64,000 nucleotides of DNA from Chromobacterium alkanivorans. Lineage in GTDB: Bacteria; Pseudomonadota; Gammaproteobacteria; Burkholderiales; Chromobacteriaceae. Both the position numbers and the translations under genes were made by a program. The notes under the pieces are model-generated. The model had not been told where the DNA came from. It worked only from the letters and a program-made list of their open reading frames with translations, and did no database searches. Positions 24,540 to 34,903 of the stretch are shown one piece after another. The stretch lies in the NCBI RefSeq assembly GCF_016937655.1, contig NZ_JAFHKL010000001.1, positions 682,001 through 746,000 of the forward strand, read 5' to 3'. Numbering within the stretch: the stretch's first letter is position 1; the number at the start of each line of letters is the position of its first letter.

Positions 24540-26419
24540 TCGAACAGCCGCGCTTCGCGCAGCAAATGCCTGTCCCCCAGGCGGCGGGTGAAGCCGCAGC
24601 GGTCGAAATATTCCAGGATCTGAATCGCCAGCTTGCGGCCGCAGCCCAGCTGGTCGCGGAAGTTGGCGGCGTCGGCGTAGCCGGCGTCCTGGTTCAACTG
24701 GCGCACGCTGGCCGCCATGTCGCGGATCGCCGCGCTGCTGAGGTAGCGGTCCCGCACCACGGCGTGGACATGACCCAGGCGCGCGGCTTTGCGCAGCAGG
24801 GCGCGCGCCGCTTCCTCCTCCACGCCGGCCGTCGCCGCCAGCTCCCGCACCCAGGGCGCCAGGTTCGCTTCGGCGAAAGCCGGCTCCAAACGCCGCCACA
24901 GCGCGGCCTCTTCCGCGTCGAAAGCCAGCACGTGTCCGGGCAGATGCAGCCAGCCGCGGGTATTGGCCAGTTTTCCCTCCGCCAGCAATTGATCGATCAT
25001 CAGATTGACCGCGGCCTCGCTTTCCTGCGGCAGCGCCAGCCGGCGCGCGCGGCCGCGGCTGGCGCCCAATTGGTCCGGCTGCTGAAGATGCAGCGCCGCC
25101 AGCCGTTCCAATAGCTGGCTTTGCAAATCCGCCCAGTGCTCCGGCGCATAGGCGTGCTGGCCGGCGACGCGCAGCGGCGCGGCGCGCAGCAGCCGCTCCA
25201 GGCCGGCCTCGCTCAATTGCCGGTCCCAGGCCAGCTCGGCCAGGGACACCGCCTGCCGGCCCAGGCGCAGCCGCAGATTTTCGGCGTCGTCCGCGCCGGC
25301 CGCGGCCAGCGCGCGCAGATGGGCCAGCCTGTCCTCGTGGCGTTTGCCGCGCGTCGGCGGCTGCCGCTCCAGCACCGTGGCGCAGGCCAGGGTGTGTTGC
25401 GCGCCGGCGTCGCGCAGGATCAGCCGGTCGCCGTCGGCCAGGTGGAGCGGGCGGTCCAGGCTCAGTTCCGCCAGCCCTTCCTCGCCGGGATGGAGCTGCG
25501 GACGTTCCAGCAGCGCCACCCGGCCGGTGCAGTGGCTGGCGGCGTGGTGGACGTGCACGGCCTGCCAGTGGCGCAGCGCGGCGTGCAGCGCCGGCGCCAG
25601 GCGCATGCGCACGCTGACGCGGGCGGTCGGCTCCGGGGCGGCTTGCGCCAGCAGCCAGTCGCCGCGTTGAATCTGTTGCTTGTCCACGTCGCCGGCCAGA
25701 TTGAGCGCGATGCGTTGTCCGGCCTGGCCTTCCCGCGCCGGCAGGTTCTGCACGTGCAGGCCGCGCACGCGGACGGCGGCGTCCCTGCCGCTCAGCCATA
25801 GGGCGTCGCCGACGCCGACGCGGCCGCTCCAGGCGGTGCCGGTCACCACCAGGCCGGCGCCGCTGATGGTGAAGGCGCGGTCTATCGCCAGGCGGAAGCG
25901 CCGTTCGGTTCCGACGGCTTCGTCGCGCAGTTGCAGTAGATGCCGCCGCAGCGCGTCGACGCCGGCGCCGGTGCGCGCGGACACCGGGAGCAGCGCCGCC
26001 GCTTGCAGGCCGTGCTCGGCCAGCGTCAGCCGCGCAGCGGCCATCGCGCGCTCCAGCGCTTCCGGGCCGGCCAGGTCGCTCTTGCTGACGACCACGGTCA
26101 GACTGTCCAGGCGCAGCAATTGCAGGATGGCGAGGTGTTCGCGGGTTTGCGGCATCACGCCGTCGTCGGCGGCGATCACCAGCAGCGCGTGGCGCACGCC
26201 GCCGACGCCGGCCAGCATATTGCCGAGGAAGCGCTCATGGCCGGGCACGTCGATGAAGCCGATCGCGCCGCCGTCCGGCGTCGGCAGATAGGCATAGCCC
26301 AGGTCTATGGTCATGCCGCGCTTTTTTTCTTCCGGCAGGCGGTCGGCGTCGGTGCCGGTCAGGGCGTGAAGCAGGGCGGTCTTGCCGTGGTCTACGTGTC
26401 CGGCGGTGGCGATAATCAT
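24536..26419 (-). CDS. selB: Selenocysteine-specific elongation factor
   Basis: 627 aa from the ATG at 26419 (MIIATAGHVDHGKT), the start that matches other SelB proteins. The GTPase domain carries the P-loop GHVDHGKT (7-14), DVPGHE (G3) and SKSD (G4). Domains II-III form the EF-Tu-like barrels with a Sec-tRNA pocket. The C-terminal 250 residues are the four winged-helix repeats that bind the SECIS hairpin, including ANFRDQLGCGRKLAIQILEYFDRCGFTRR. It works with selA, selC and the fdnG SECIS in this window. It is convergent with the hybrid kinase; the stops overlap by 4 bp. Confidence 0.95.
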   Translation of the reverse strand: MIIATAGHVDHGKTALLHALTGTDADRLPEEKKRGMTIDLGYAYLPTPDGGAIGFIDVPGHERFLGNMLAGVGGVRHALLVIAADDGVMPQTREHLAILQLLRLDSLTVVVSKSDLAGPEALERAMAAARLTLAEHGLQAAALLPVSARTGAGVDALRRHLLQLRDEAVGTERRFRLAIDRAFTISGAGLVVTGTAWSGRVGVGDALWLSGRDAAVRVRGLHVQNLPAREGQAGQRIALNLAGDVDKQQIQRGDWLLAQAAPEPTARVSVRMRLAPALHAALRHWQAVHVHHAASHCTGRVALLERPQLHPGEEGLAELSLDRPLHLADGDRLILRDAGAQHTLACATVLERQPPTRGKRHEDRLAHLRALAAAGADDAENLRLRLGRQAVSLAELAWDRQLSEAGLERLLRAAPLRVAGQHAYAPEHWADLQSQLLERLAALHLQQPDQLGASRGRARRLALPQESEAAVNLMIDQLLAEGKLANTRGWLHLPGHVLAFDAEEAALWRRLEPAFAEANLAPWVRELAATAGVEEEAARALLRKAARLGHVHAVVRDRYLSSAAIRDMAASVRQLNQDAGYADAANFRDQLGCGRKLAIQILEYFDRCGFTRRLGDRHLLREARLFD

Positions 26420-26489
26420 GGCGGGCGAAGCGGCAGGGGGAAAAGGCCAAGTATCGCCAGAAACGGCGGGCTTGGCCATGGGCCCGCGC

Positions 26490-27419
26490 TCAGCGGGCGG
26501 GCGCGGGGTCCGGAAGATAGTGGCCGGCGGGGTCGATGTGGACCAGCACGTCCAGCACCGGATGCCGCTCCAGCACGCGGTGGCGCGCGGCTTCGGAGAT
26601 GGCGTGGGCCTGTTCCACGCTGATGGCGCCGTCCACTTCCAGATGCACGTCCACCTGGATCAGGTCGCCCATCTTGCGGGTGCGCAGATCGTGCACGCCG
26701 TGGATGCCCGGTGTGGCCAGCAGGGTCTGGCGGATGGCGGCGACGGCGTCGTCGTCGGCGGCGCGGTCCATCAGGTCGTGCATCGCGTCCCAGCCGAAGC
26801 GCCAGCCCATGCGGGCGACCAGCAGGCCCACCAGCAGGGCGGCCACCGGGTCCAGCAGCGGATAGCCCATCAGGTTGCCGATGATGCCCAGCGCTACCAC
26901 CAGGGAGGAGGCGGCGTCGGAGCGCGCGTGCCAGGCATTGGCCACCAGCATGCTGGAGCGCACGCGGCGGGCCACCGCCAGCATGTAGCGGAACAGCGCC
27001 TCCTTGACCGCCAGCGCCAGCAGCGCCACCCACAGGGCGACGGCGTGGACGGTGGGGATGGCGGCGGGGTCGTGGAATTTCGCGGCGGCGCTGTAGAGCA
27101 TGCCCAGGCCCACGCCCAGCAGCAGCAGGCCGAGGATCAGCGAGGCGGCGTTTTCGTAGCGGTGGTGGCCGTAGTGATGGTCGTTGTCCGGCGCCTTGTG
27201 GCTGTGTTTGCCGGCCAGCAGCACGACGAAGTCGGCGATCAGGTCGGACAGCGAGTGCAGACCGTCGGCGATCAGGGCCGAGGAGTGGGCCAGCGCGCCC
27301 ACCACGATCTGGGTGGTGGAGAGGATCAGGTTGACCGCGACGCTGACCAGCGTGCTGACGCGGCCGGCGCGGCGCTTCTCCGCGCTGTCGCCGTCGATGG
27401 CGTGATGGGTATGGGCCAT
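26490..27419 (-). CDS. Cation diffusion facilitator (CDF) metal exporter
   Basis: 309 aa from MAHTHH at 27419; earlier in-frame ATGs at 27455 and 27518 are less likely. Six transmembrane helices carry metal-site motifs in TM2 (ALIADGLHSLSDLIADF) and TM5 (HARSDAASSLVVALG). A cytoplasmic ferredoxin-like domain (from about residue 215) has the dimer metal site HDLRTRKMG and VHLEVDGAISVEQAH. It exports a divalent metal (Zn, Fe or Mn) by proton antiport; the specific metal is not predictable by eye. It is divergent from the GlpM-like gene. Confidence 0.88.
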   Translation of the reverse strand: MAHTHHAIDGDSAEKRRAGRVSTLVSVAVNLILSTTQIVVGALAHSSALIADGLHSLSDLIADFVVLLAGKHSHKAPDNDHHYGHHRYENAASLILGLLLLGVGLGMLYSAAAKFHDPAAIPTVHAVALWVALLALAVKEALFRYMLAVARRVRSSMLVANAWHARSDAASSLVVALGIIGNLMGYPLLDPVAALLVGLLVARMGWRFGWDAMHDLMDRAADDDAVAAIRQTLLATPGIHGVHDLRTRKMGDLIQVDVHLEVDGAISVEQAHAISEAARHRVLERHPVLDVLVHIDPAGHYLPDPAPAR

Positions 27420-27484
27420 GGCTGTGCAGTCCGGCAGTGGGTAGGATGTCGCCATTATCGCACAAAAGGCTATTAAGTTTGGAA

Positions 27485-27515
27485 AATTGATTGTTTTTCT
27501 TAATGAGAATGAGAA
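27485..27515. promoter_or_regulatory. Weak Fur-like direct repeats
   Basis: The AT-rich run contains AATGAGAATGAGAAC, tandem hexamers resembling imperfect Fur half-sites, between the CDF gene and the GlpM-like gene. The score against the classic 19-bp box is poor, so this is only a hint that the metal exporter may be iron-regulated. Confidence 0.3.
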
Positions 27516-27586
27516 CAAGAACGAACCTCAGCCGCGGCAGAGGCGGCTTGTGACACAATCGTGGTTTTCCGCGGGCGGGGCAGGGA

Positions 27587-27919
27587 ATGGCTTTATTGCT
27601 GAAAAGCGCCTTGGGCGCGCTGGCGGTCTTGTTGATCAGCGTGTTGGCCAGGTCCAGGAATTACTACATCGCCGGCCTGGTGCCGCTGTTCCCCACTTTC
27701 GCGCTGATCGCGCACTACATCGTCGGCGGCGAGCGCGGCGCGGCGGAGCTGAAAACCACCTTGTTGTTCGGCATGGCTTCGCTGCTGCCTTATTTCATCT
27801 ATCTGCTGGCCTTGTATTGGCTGATAGACCGTTGGCGGCTGGGCGCGGCCTTGCTGGGCGCGGCGGCTTGCTGGGCGGTGGCCGCCGGTGTCTTGGTGTG
27901 GCTATGGACGCGGCAATGA
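27587..27919 (+). CDS. glpM: GlpM-family membrane protein
   Basis: 110 aa, four transmembrane helices covering almost its full length, with the family motif [25 protein letters not shown]. The Pseudomonas homologue was named for an effect on alginate or glycerol phenotypes; the biochemical role is unknown. Its 3' end overlaps the convergent selA by 18 bp. Confidence 0.8.
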   Translation: MALLLKSALGALAVLLISVLARSRNYYIAGLVPLFPTFALIAHYIVGGERGAAELKTTLLFGMASLLPYFIYLLALYWLIDRWRLGAALLGAAACWAVAAGVLVWLWTRQ

Positions 27920-29308
27920 GGCCAGGTTGGCGATGAAGCCGGCCTCGTCTTCCAGGCAGCGCAGGTCCAGCCATAAGCGGCCGTCGGCCAGGCGGCCGAT
28001 CACCGGCCGCGGCAGTCCGCGCAGCGCCTCGGCCAGCCGCTCCAGCGTGCCGCCGCGGCCGTCGGCGGGCGCTATCGCCAGCGCCCAGCTGGGCAGCCGG
28101 TCCACCGGCAGCGAGCCGCTGCCGATCTGGGACAGGCAGGCGGCGCCCTCCGCCAGGTAGTCCGTTCCCAGCGCCGCGGCCAGCGGGGCGAGCAAGCGCT
28201 CGGCGCTGGCGCGCATCGCCGCTTGCGGGCGGCTCAGCCGGCGCAGCGTGGGCAGGGCGTCGGCCAGCCGGTCCGGCTCCAGATAGAGCCGCAGCGTGGC
28301 CTCCAGCGCCGCCAGCGTCATCTTGTCGCAGCGCAGCGCGCGTTTGAGCGGGTGCTGCTGAATCTTGTCTATCCATTCGCGCTTGCCGATGATCAGGCCG
28401 GCCTGCGGGCCGCCCAGCAGCTTGTCGCCGGAGAAGCTGACCAGGTCGACGCCGGCGGCGATCATCTGCTGCGGCATCGGTTCGTGCGGCAGGCCGTAGG
28501 CGGCCAGGTCGATCAGCGCGCCGGAGCCCAGATCGGTGGCCATCGGCAGGCCGCGTTCGCGCGCCAGTTCGGCCAGCTCCGCTTCCGCCACGCTGCTGGC
28601 GAAGCCCTGAATCGCGTAATTGCTGGTGTGGACCTTGAGCAGCAGGCCGGTCTCCGCTGTGACGGCGTTGCGATAGTCCTTCAGATGGGTGCGGTTGGTG
28701 GCGCCCACTTCCACCAGCCGGCAGCCGGCCTGGCGCATCACGTCCGGCATGCGGAAGGCGCCGCCTATCTCCACCATCTCGCCGCGCGACAGGATCACTT
28801 CGCGGCCGGCGGCGACGGTGGACAGCATGATCAGCACCGCGGCCGCGTTGTTGTTGACCACGCAGGCGGCTTCCGCGCCGGTGAGTTCGCGCAGCAGTTC
28901 GCTGACCGCCTGGTCGCGGTGGCCGCGGCCGGCGCCTTGCAGGTCGAATTCCAGCGTCGCGGCTTCGCGCATCGCGGCGCTCACGGCCTCCACCGCGGCT
29001 TCGGCCATCGGCGCCCGCCCCAGATTGGTGTGCAGCACGGTGCCGGACAGATTGAACACCGGCCGCATCCGCATGCGCTGGCGTTCGGCGACCCGGTCGC
29101 CGACGGCGGCGGCCAGACTGTCGTCGCTGGCGGCCCAGGCCGGCAGCACGTGCTGTTCGCGTATGGTCCGGCGCGCCTGCTCCAGCGTTTGGCGCACGGC
29201 TTCGGCCAGCGCGGCGTTGCCGTGGCGGCCCAGCAGGCGGGCCAGGCGGTCGTGGCCCAGCAGGCGGTCTACCGAGGGCAGGCGGGTGTACAGGTTCTTC
29301 AGGTCCAT
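27902..29308 (-). CDS. selA: L-seryl-tRNA(Sec) selenium transferase
   Basis: 468 aa. It is a PLP enzyme that converts Ser-tRNA(Sec) to Sec-tRNA(Sec) with selenophosphate. It begins with [17 protein letters not shown], typical of SelA. The PLP lysine is K296 in [27 protein letters not shown] and VNNNAAAVL are further family blocks. It forms a homodecamer in E. coli. selD (selenophosphate synthetase) is needed but not in this window. Confidence 0.96.
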   Translation of the reverse strand: MDLKNLYTRLPSVDRLLGHDRLARLLGRHGNAALAEAVRQTLEQARRTIREQHVLPAWAASDDSLAAAVGDRVAERQRMRMRPVFNLSGTVLHTNLGRAPMAEAAVEAVSAAMREAATLEFDLQGAGRGHRDQAVSELLRELTGAEAACVVNNNAAAVLIMLSTVAAGREVILSRGEMVEIGGAFRMPDVMRQAGCRLVEVGATNRTHLKDYRNAVTAETGLLLKVHTSNYAIQGFASSVAEAELAELARERGLPMATDLGSGALIDLAAYGLPHEPMPQQMIAAGVDLVSFSGDKLLGGPQAGLIIGKREWIDKIQQHPLKRALRCDKMTLAALEATLRLYLEPDRLADALPTLRRLSRPQAAMRASAERLLAPLAAALGTDYLAEGAACLSQIGSGSLPVDRLPSWALAIAPADGRGGTLERLAEALRGLPRPVIGRLADGRLWLDLRCLEDEAGFIANLASLPRP

Positions 29309-29388
29309 GGAGAGCTTCCGGCGCGGCGTCAGATTCCTTCATTTTACCCGCTTACGCCCGAGAGCTGCCGGCTGCGTATAATGGCTGG

Positions 29389-30378
29389 ATGCAGACACAT
29401 CAAACGCCTCCCTACGCCGGCCTGACGCCGGACGCCATTCTCGACGCCGTGGACAGCCTTGGCCTTTACAGCTCCGGCAGCCTGCTGGCGCTGAACAGCT
29501 ACGAGAACCGGGTTTATCAGGTCGGCATCGACGACGCCGCGCCGCTGGTGGCCAAGTTTTACCGGCCGGAGCGCTGGAGCGATGAGCAGATTCTGGAGGA
29601 GCACGCGTTTTCGCTGCAATTGGCGGAGCGCGAGATTCCGGTGGTGCCGCCGCTGGTCTTCAACGGCGCGACGCTGCACCATCACGGCGGTTTTCGCTTC
29701 GCCCTGTTCCCGCGCCGCGGCGGCCGGGTGCCGGAGCTGGGCGACGCGCGCACGCTGGAGTGGATAGGCCGCTTTCTCGGCCGCATTCACGCCCTGGGCC
29801 GGGTGGAGGGCTACGCGCGGCGGCCGGCTTTGGATGCGTCCAGCTTCGGCCGCGAGCCGGCGGACTATCTATTGCGGCACGCGGATTTGCCGCCGGAACT
29901 GCGCGAGGTGTTCCGCGGCGTGCTGGAGCAGGCCTTGGCCGGCGTCGACCGCGCCTACCAGCGCGCCGGCGCGGTGAGCGCGCTGCGCTTGCACGGCGAT
30001 TGCCATGTCGGGAACATGCTGTGGACCGACGATGGCCCGCATTTCGTCGATTTCGACGATAGCCGCATGGGGCCGGCGGTGCAGGATTTGTGGATGCTGC
30101 TGTCCGGCAGCCGCGAGGAGCAATCGGCGCAGCTGGCCGAGGTGCTGGCCGGTTACGAGGACTTTTGCGAGTTCGATCTGCGCGAACTGCATTTGCTGGA
30201 GGCGCTGCGCACCCTGCGCCTGATCCATTACAGCGCCTGGCTGGCGCGACGCTGGCACGACCCGGCCTTCCCGGCCGCCTTCCCCTGGTTCAACGGCCAG
30301 CGCTATTGGGAGGAGCAGATCCTGACGCTGCGCGAACAGATCGCGCTGCTGGACGAACCGCCGCTGTGGTCGGCTTGA
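29389..30378 (+). CDS. srkA: Stress response kinase A (YihE-type)
   Basis: 329 aa Ser/Thr kinase of the APH/choline-kinase fold. VAKFYRPERW carries the ATP lysine, RLHGDCHVGNMLW is the catalytic loop, and FVDFDDSRMGPAVQDLWML holds the metal-binding Asp. N-terminal LNSYENRVYQVG is diagnostic of SrkA. It is thought to counter stress-induced cell death by an unresolved target. It is divergent from selA with an 80-bp gap and convergent with the EAL regulator. Confidence 0.92.
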   Translation: MQTHQTPPYAGLTPDAILDAVDSLGLYSSGSLLALNSYENRVYQVGIDDAAPLVAKFYRPERWSDEQILEEHAFSLQLAEREIPVVPPLVFNGATLHHHGGFRFALFPRRGGRVPELGDARTLEWIGRFLGRIHALGRVEGYARRPALDASSFGREPADYLLRHADLPPELREVFRGVLEQALAGVDRAYQRAGAVSALRLHGDCHVGNMLWTDDGPHFVDFDDSRMGPAVQDLWMLLSGSREEQSAQLAEVLAGYEDFCEFDLRELHLLEALRTLRLIHYSAWLARRWHDPAFPAAFPWFNGQRYWEEQILTLREQIALLDEPPLWSA

Positions 30379-30387
30379 ATTCAGCGC

Positions 30388-31590
30388 TCAGCCGGTGCTG
30401 GCTTCCTTGTTTTGCTGCATTCTTTCCTTGACCCAGCTTTCGAAGTGGGGCGCGTCCATCGGTTTGGCGATGAAATAGCCCTGGCCCATCAGGCAGCCGC
30501 GGTTGCCCATGAAGTCCAGATCGGTGGTGGTTTCTATGCCTTCCGCCACCGTGGTCAGCTGCATGCGCTGCGCCAGTTCGATCACGCTGTTGAGCACGGC
30601 CTCCAGGTGCGGCTTGGTGGACACCGAGGTGACCAGCGACTGGTCTATCTTCAGCTCGGTGAACGGGAAGCGGGTCAGCTGCTGCAGGGTGGCGAAGCCG
30701 GTGCCGAAGTCGTCGATGGACAGGCCCAGGCCGCCCAGGCGCAGCCGGGCGGCGATGCCGATGGCTTCGGCCAGATTGTCGGCGATGGCGGTCTCGGTCA
30801 CTTCGAAGATGATGAAGCGCGGCGGCACATGTGTGCTGAGCAGGCGCTGTTCGATTTGCTGGGTCAGGTCGTCCCCTTTCAGCGACAGCGCGGACAGATT
30901 GACCGACAGCGGCAGCCGCAGACCGCGGCGCGCCCATTCCTGCCATTGCTTCAGGCCCTGGTCCAGCATGCTCAGCGTCAGCTCGGTGGCCCAGCCGCTG
31001 GCTTCCACCACCGGGATGAAGCGGGCGGGGGAGACGATGCCGAGTTCAGGGTGCTGCCAGCGCGCCAGCATTTCCGCGCCCTTGAGCAGGCCGCCGTTGA
31101 GGGTGACCTTGGGCTGGTAGTAGGGAATGATCTCGCCCTTGTCCAGCGCTTCGCGCACTTCCACCTCGCTGAACAGTTCGGCGTGATGCTCGTCGCCGCC
31201 CTTGGGCGTCCACACCCGTTTGAGCAGGTCCAGCAGCTCAGGCTGGCGCAGCGGCTTCTTTAAACCGCCCAGCACCGGCAGCCCCAATTCCCGCCCCATC
31301 AGCTCCACGGTGGAGATCAGCAGGTAATCCTTGCTGGAGGTGACCACCAGCGGCGCGGCCAGCCCCTCCTTGGCCATGTGCTGCATCACTTGCACGCCGT
31401 CCAGCTTGGGCATTTCCAAATCCAGCAGGATCAGGCTGGGCAGCTGCTCGCGCATCCGCTCCAGGCCTTCCTCGCCGTTGGCGGCCTGGCGGATCTGCTG
31501 CGCGCCCAGGCCTTGGCAGATCTCGCAGCCGTGCTGGCGCTGCAAGGTGCTGTCGTCGATGATCAGGACGTCCTGGATATCCAGTTGCAT
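30388..31590 (-). CDS. Response regulator with EAL phosphodiesterase domain
   Basis: 400 aa. The REC domain covers residues 1-125, with phospho-acceptor D57 (LLDLEMPKLDG). The EAL domain covers about 140-395: the signature reads EMLARW instead of EALxRW, but the metal and catalytic positions seem intact (VNLSAL, FEVTET, IDDFGTGF, LKID, AEGIET). It probably hydrolyses c-di-GMP under phosphorylation control, linking the chemotaxis cluster to surface or motility decisions. It is the last gene of the minus-strand che cluster, 13 bp after cheB. Confidence 0.9.
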   Translation of the reverse strand: MQLDIQDVLIIDDSTLQRQHGCEICQGLGAQQIRQAANGEEGLERMREQLPSLILLDLEMPKLDGVQVMQHMAKEGLAAPLVVTSSKDYLLISTVELMGRELGLPVLGGLKKPLRQPELLDLLKRVWTPKGGDEHHAELFSEVEVREALDKGEIIPYYQPKVTLNGGLLKGAEMLARWQHPELGIVSPARFIPVVEASGWATELTLSMLDQGLKQWQEWARRGLRLPLSVNLSALSLKGDDLTQQIEQRLLSTHVPPRFIIFEVTETAIADNLAEAIGIAARLRLGGLGLSIDDFGTGFATLQQLTRFPFTELKIDQSLVTSVSTKPHLEAVLNSVIELAQRMQLTTVAEGIETTTDLDFMGNRGCLMGQGYFIAKPMDAPHFESWVKERMQQNKEASTG

Positions 31591-31603
31591 GGTGTTTCCT
31601 CGT

Positions 31604-32719
31604 TCAGCGGCAAATCGCCTTGGCGATGGTGTCCAGCGACATCACTTCGTCGGCCGCGCCCAGGCGGATCGCCTCCTTGGGCATGCCGAAGACCACGCAG
31701 CTTTCCTCGTCCTGGGCGATGGTCTTGGCGCCGCAATCATGCATTTCCTTCAAGCCCTTGGCGCCGTCGTCGCCCATGCCGGTCATGATGATGCCCAGCG
31801 CGTTCTTGCCGGCGAACTTGGCGGCGGAGCGGAACAGCACGTCCACCGACGGTTTGTGGCGGCTGACCAGCGGACCGTCCACCACTTCCACCAGGTAGAA
31901 GGCGCCGCTGCGCTTGATCATCATGTGCTTGCCGCCGGGGGCGATCAGTGCGCGGCCGGGCAGGATGCGGTCGCCGTTGCTGGCTTCCTTGACCTCGATC
32001 TGGGACAGGCTGTCCAGCCGCTCGGCGAAGGAGCGGGTGAATTTTTCCGGCATGTGCTGGACGATGGCGAGGCCGGGGCAGGTGCGCGGCAAGGCGGTGA
32101 GCACGGTTTCCAGCGCCTGGGTGCCGCCGGTGGAGGTGCCCACGGCGATGATGCGTTCCGTGGTGGCGAACATATTGCCGCCGGTGGGCGCGGACAGGAT
32201 GGCGTCGGCGGACAGCTTGGGCCGGGTTTCCAGCGGGTTGGGCGCCGGCGCCGCAGCGCCCAGAGAGGACGAGCCCGGCGTCGCGCCGCCGGCCGACGGC
32301 ATCACCCGCACCCGGTTCATCCGGGCGGCGGCGGCGCTGCGCACCGCGTGCACCAGCTGACTGGCGCTCTCCTCCAGGAAGCCCTTGACCCCGGCCATGG
32401 GCTTGGCGATCACTTCCACCGCGCCGGCGGCCATCGCCTGCATGCTGATGTCGGTGCCTTTCTGCGTCAGCGAGGAGCAGATCACCACCGGCGTCGGCCG
32501 GCTGGCCATCAGTTGCTTGAGGAAGGTGATGCCGTCCATGCGCGGCATCTCGATGTCCAGCACGATGACGTCCGGCCATTGCTGTTTCATTTTTTCCATC
32601 GCGGCGATGGGGTCGGTGGCCACATCCATCACCGTCATGCCGCTTGCCTGGCTGAAAACCTGGCTCAGCACCTGGCGAACCACTGCAGAGTCGTCCACGA
32701 TCAGCACTTTGATAGTCAT
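31604..32719 (-). CDS. cheB: Chemotaxis methylesterase/glutamine deamidase CheB
   Basis: 371 aa. The REC domain has D55 ([11 protein letters not shown]). A Pro/Ala-rich linker covers about 140-180. The C-terminal esterase has [10 protein letters not shown] with the nucleophilic Ser, the catalytic His in QHMPEKFT and a terminal Asp in [11 protein letters not shown]. It removes methyl groups from MCPs when phosphorylated by CheA. Its start overlaps the cheD stop by 4 bp. The partner methyltransferase cheR is not in this window. Confidence 0.96.
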   Translation of the reverse strand: MTIKVLIVDDSAVVRQVLSQVFSQASGMTVMDVATDPIAAMEKMKQQWPDVIVLDIEMPRMDGITFLKQLMASRPTPVVICSSLTQKGTDISMQAMAAGAVEVIAKPMAGVKGFLEESASQLVHAVRSAAAARMNRVRVMPSAGGATPGSSSLGAAAPAPNPLETRPKLSADAILSAPTGGNMFATTERIIAVGTSTGGTQALETVLTALPRTCPGLAIVQHMPEKFTRSFAERLDSLSQIEVKEASNGDRILPGRALIAPGGKHMMIKRSGAFYLVEVVDGPLVSRHKPSVDVLFRSAAKFAGKNALGIIMTGMGDDGAKGLKEMHDCGAKTIAQDEESCVVFGMPKEAIRLGAADEVMSLDTIAKAICR

Positions 32720-33240
32720 GCCCGAGTCCTTGCCTTATGGTGTGCGGAAATCCTGCTCATGTCCGCGTCCTGCGTCTGTTTTACCCACACATCGCCCGTG
32801 GCCAGGTCGAACATCACCAGCCGCGGGCTGTTGCCGCCTAAATCCTCCGCCTGCACCGACAGCCCCAGTTGCTTGACCAGTTGGTAGGCCATGTCGATAT
32901 TGCGCGACGGCACGTCGTGCGGTTGATCGCGCTCGACGCCGGCCAGCACCGCGGCGCCGCCCACCAGCTTGGCGTGGAACTCCTGCAAGGGCAGGCCGGA
33001 GGACAGCACCTCGTGCAGCATCAGCAGCATGGCTTCGTCGCCGTAGCGGCCGGACAACGTCGACGGCCGGCGGTCGGTGCGTCGCGCCAGCAGGTAGTGG
33101 CACATGCCGCCGATCTTGGCCTTGGGGTGCCACAGCGTGATCGAGACGCAGGAACCGAGCAGCGTGCGGATCTTGTGGTGCTTGTCGCCGAAGTACCAAT
33201 CGCCGGGATGCAGGAAAATATCGACGTCTTGTTTTGTCAT
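32716..33240 (-). CDS. cheD: Chemoreceptor glutamine deamidase CheD
   Basis: 174 aa. Catalytic C31 lies in [13 protein letters not shown] and H48 in MCHYLL, with the T of the triad in the same fold. CheD deamidates receptor Gln residues and in some species is titrated by CheY-P/CheC. It is translationally coupled to cheB. Confidence 0.94.
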   Translation of the reverse strand: MTKQDVDIFLHPGDWYFGDKHHKIRTLLGSCVSITLWHPKAKIGGMCHYLLARRTDRRPSTLSGRYGDEAMLLMLHEVLSSGLPLQEFHAKLVGGAAVLAGVERDQPHDVPSRNIDMAYQLVKQLGLSVQAEDLGGNSPRLVMFDLATGDVWVKQTQDADMSRISAHHKARTRA

Positions 33241-33316
33241 TACCAGGGCCTTTGCGCCTTAAGGTGGCCAAGCGACCGGTTCATTCGTTTCAATGTAGAA
33301 CAGTTGCCGCGCCGTT

Positions 33317-34897
33317 TCAGGGCGGATTCGACGCGCCCTCCGGCGCGGCGTCCGCGTCCCGGATCAGGAAGTAGGCGATTTGCTGTTGCAGGCGCGCCGC
33401 CTGTTTGTGCACTTCGGCGGCGGTGGCCGCCAGCGCTTCGCTGTTGGCGGTGTTGCGCTGGGACACCTCGCCCAGGCGCTCCATCGCGTCGTTGACCTGG
33501 GCGATGCCGCGCGCTTCCTCGCGGCTGGCGGCGCTGATGCCGCCCACCAGCTCCGCGGTGGCCGCGCTGCGCTCCAGGATGCCGGACAGCGCGCGCGCGG
33601 CCTGGCGCGCCTCATGGCGGCTGCGCCGCGCCAGTTCGCCTATCTCCCGCGCGGCGTTCTGGCTGCGTTCGGCCAGCTTGCGCACATCGTCGGCCACCAC
33701 GGCGAAGCCGCGGCCGTGCGGGCCGGCGGTGGCGGTCTCGATGGCGGCGTTGAGCGCCAGCAAATTGGTCTGGTAGGCGATGTCCTCGACGATGGCGATG
33801 CGTTCGGCGATCTGTTCCAGCGCGCTCTCCGCGGTCTGCACCGCCTGTTTGCCGTCCGCCACCTGGCGCGCGGCATCGTGGGCGGCGGCGTTGGTCAGCT
33901 CCGCCTGCGCCAGATTGCCCTGGCTGACGTCGTGCATCTGGGCGCAGGATTCCGCGGTGGCGCCGACGCTGAGCGCGGCGGCCCAGCTGCTTTGCGCCAG
34001 CGCCTCGGCGGTGGCCCGGATTTCGCGGGCGCTGTCGGCCAGTTGGTCGGCGCTGTGGCTCACGTCCAGGATGATGCCGCTCAGATGGCGGTCGCAATAC
34101 ACCAAAGCGGTGTGCACGCTGCGGCGCGTTCCGGCGGGCGCTTTGTCGCCGCGGCACAGGCGGCCGGCGGCCATGTCGCGCATGCGCGCGGCCAGCGCGT
34201 CGGGCTCCGCGCCCAGGATGCGCCACAGATTGCGGTGGATGGCCCAGGCCAGGGTCAGGCCGGCCAGCGCGCTGCCGCCGGCCAGCGCCAGCAGCAGCGT
34301 TCTCAGTTGCCGGCCGCGGCGCTCCGCCAGCTCGCTGGCTTGCTGGCGCAGGGCGTGCGCTTGTTCGCGCAGCTGCCGCAGCGCGACGAGCAGCGCCGGC
34401 GCGGCCTGGTCCAGCGCTTTGCGGGCTTCGTATTTCTGATTGGCCGCGGCCTGGCGCATGCCTTGATCCAGTATCGCGAAGGCCAGGCCGCGTTGGGTTT
34501 GCAGCTGCCGCATCGAGCGTTGCAGTGCTTCCTTGCCCGGCGCCTGCTGTCGTTCTATGGCGTCGGCGAGTTTTTGTTCCAGTTCCAGATAGCGGCCGCG
34601 GGCGGCGAGATAGCTGTCGCGCCAGGCCTGGATGTCGCGGCGGCTGGAGACGATGATCAGCGAGCGGTAGTCGATGCGCATTTCCTGAATCTGGACATGC
34701 ATGCGGTCGCTGAGCCGGGCTTGGCGGCCGTAGACCCGGGTGACCTCTTCCAGCTGGATGTGGAACTGCTCAAGGCCGTAGAGCCCGGCGCCGATCAGGG
34801 CCAGCAGCAGGCACAGCAGCGCGCCGAAGCCCAGTTTCAGTTGCCGGGAGACGGACAGGGGATTCCGGCCGGGCGCGGAGGCGAAGGGGGCCGGCAT
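33317..34897 (-). CDS. Divergent methyl-accepting chemotaxis protein
   Basis: 526 aa. TM1 is about residues 20-43, a four-helix-type periplasmic domain runs to about 195, and TM2 is about 199-221. A very short HAMP-like link and an MCP signalling region follow. The hairpin tip has [10 protein letters not shown] but then T-A-T-A-G-P where receptors have A-A-R-A-G-E (R390T and E393P, A388T). The downstream half is normal ([19 protein letters not shown]). R390 corresponds to a residue central to receptor trimer contacts in Tsr, so coupling to CheA may be altered. It is separated from cheD by 76 bp, the place where cheR would be expected. Confidence 0.85.
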   Translation of the reverse strand: MPAPFASAPGRNPLSVSRQLKLGFGALLCLLLALIGAGLYGLEQFHIQLEEVTRVYGRQARLSDRMHVQIQEMRIDYRSLIIVSSRRDIQAWRDSYLAARGRYLELEQKLADAIERQQAPGKEALQRSMRQLQTQRGLAFAILDQGMRQAAANQKYEARKALDQAAPALLVALRQLREQAHALRQQASELAERRGRQLRTLLLALAGGSALAGLTLAWAIHRNLWRILGAEPDALAARMRDMAAGRLCRGDKAPAGTRRSVHTALVYCDRHLSGIILDVSHSADQLADSAREIRATAEALAQSSWAAALSVGATAESCAQMHDVSQGNLAQAELTNAAAHDAARQVADGKQAVQTAESALEQIAERIAIVEDIAYQTNLLALNAAIETATAGPHGRGFAVVADDVRKLAERSQNAAREIGELARRSRHEARQAARALSGILERSAATAELVGGISAASREEARGIAQVNDAMERLGEVSQRNTANSEALAATAAEVHKQAARLQQQIAYFLIRDADAAPEGASNPP

Positions 34898-34903
34898 CGC
34901 CGC

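Noticed and set aside
22845-25799. 984-aa minus-strand open frame across the hybrid kinase and selB
   Set aside because: It is a shadow frame antisense to the kinase and out of frame with selB.
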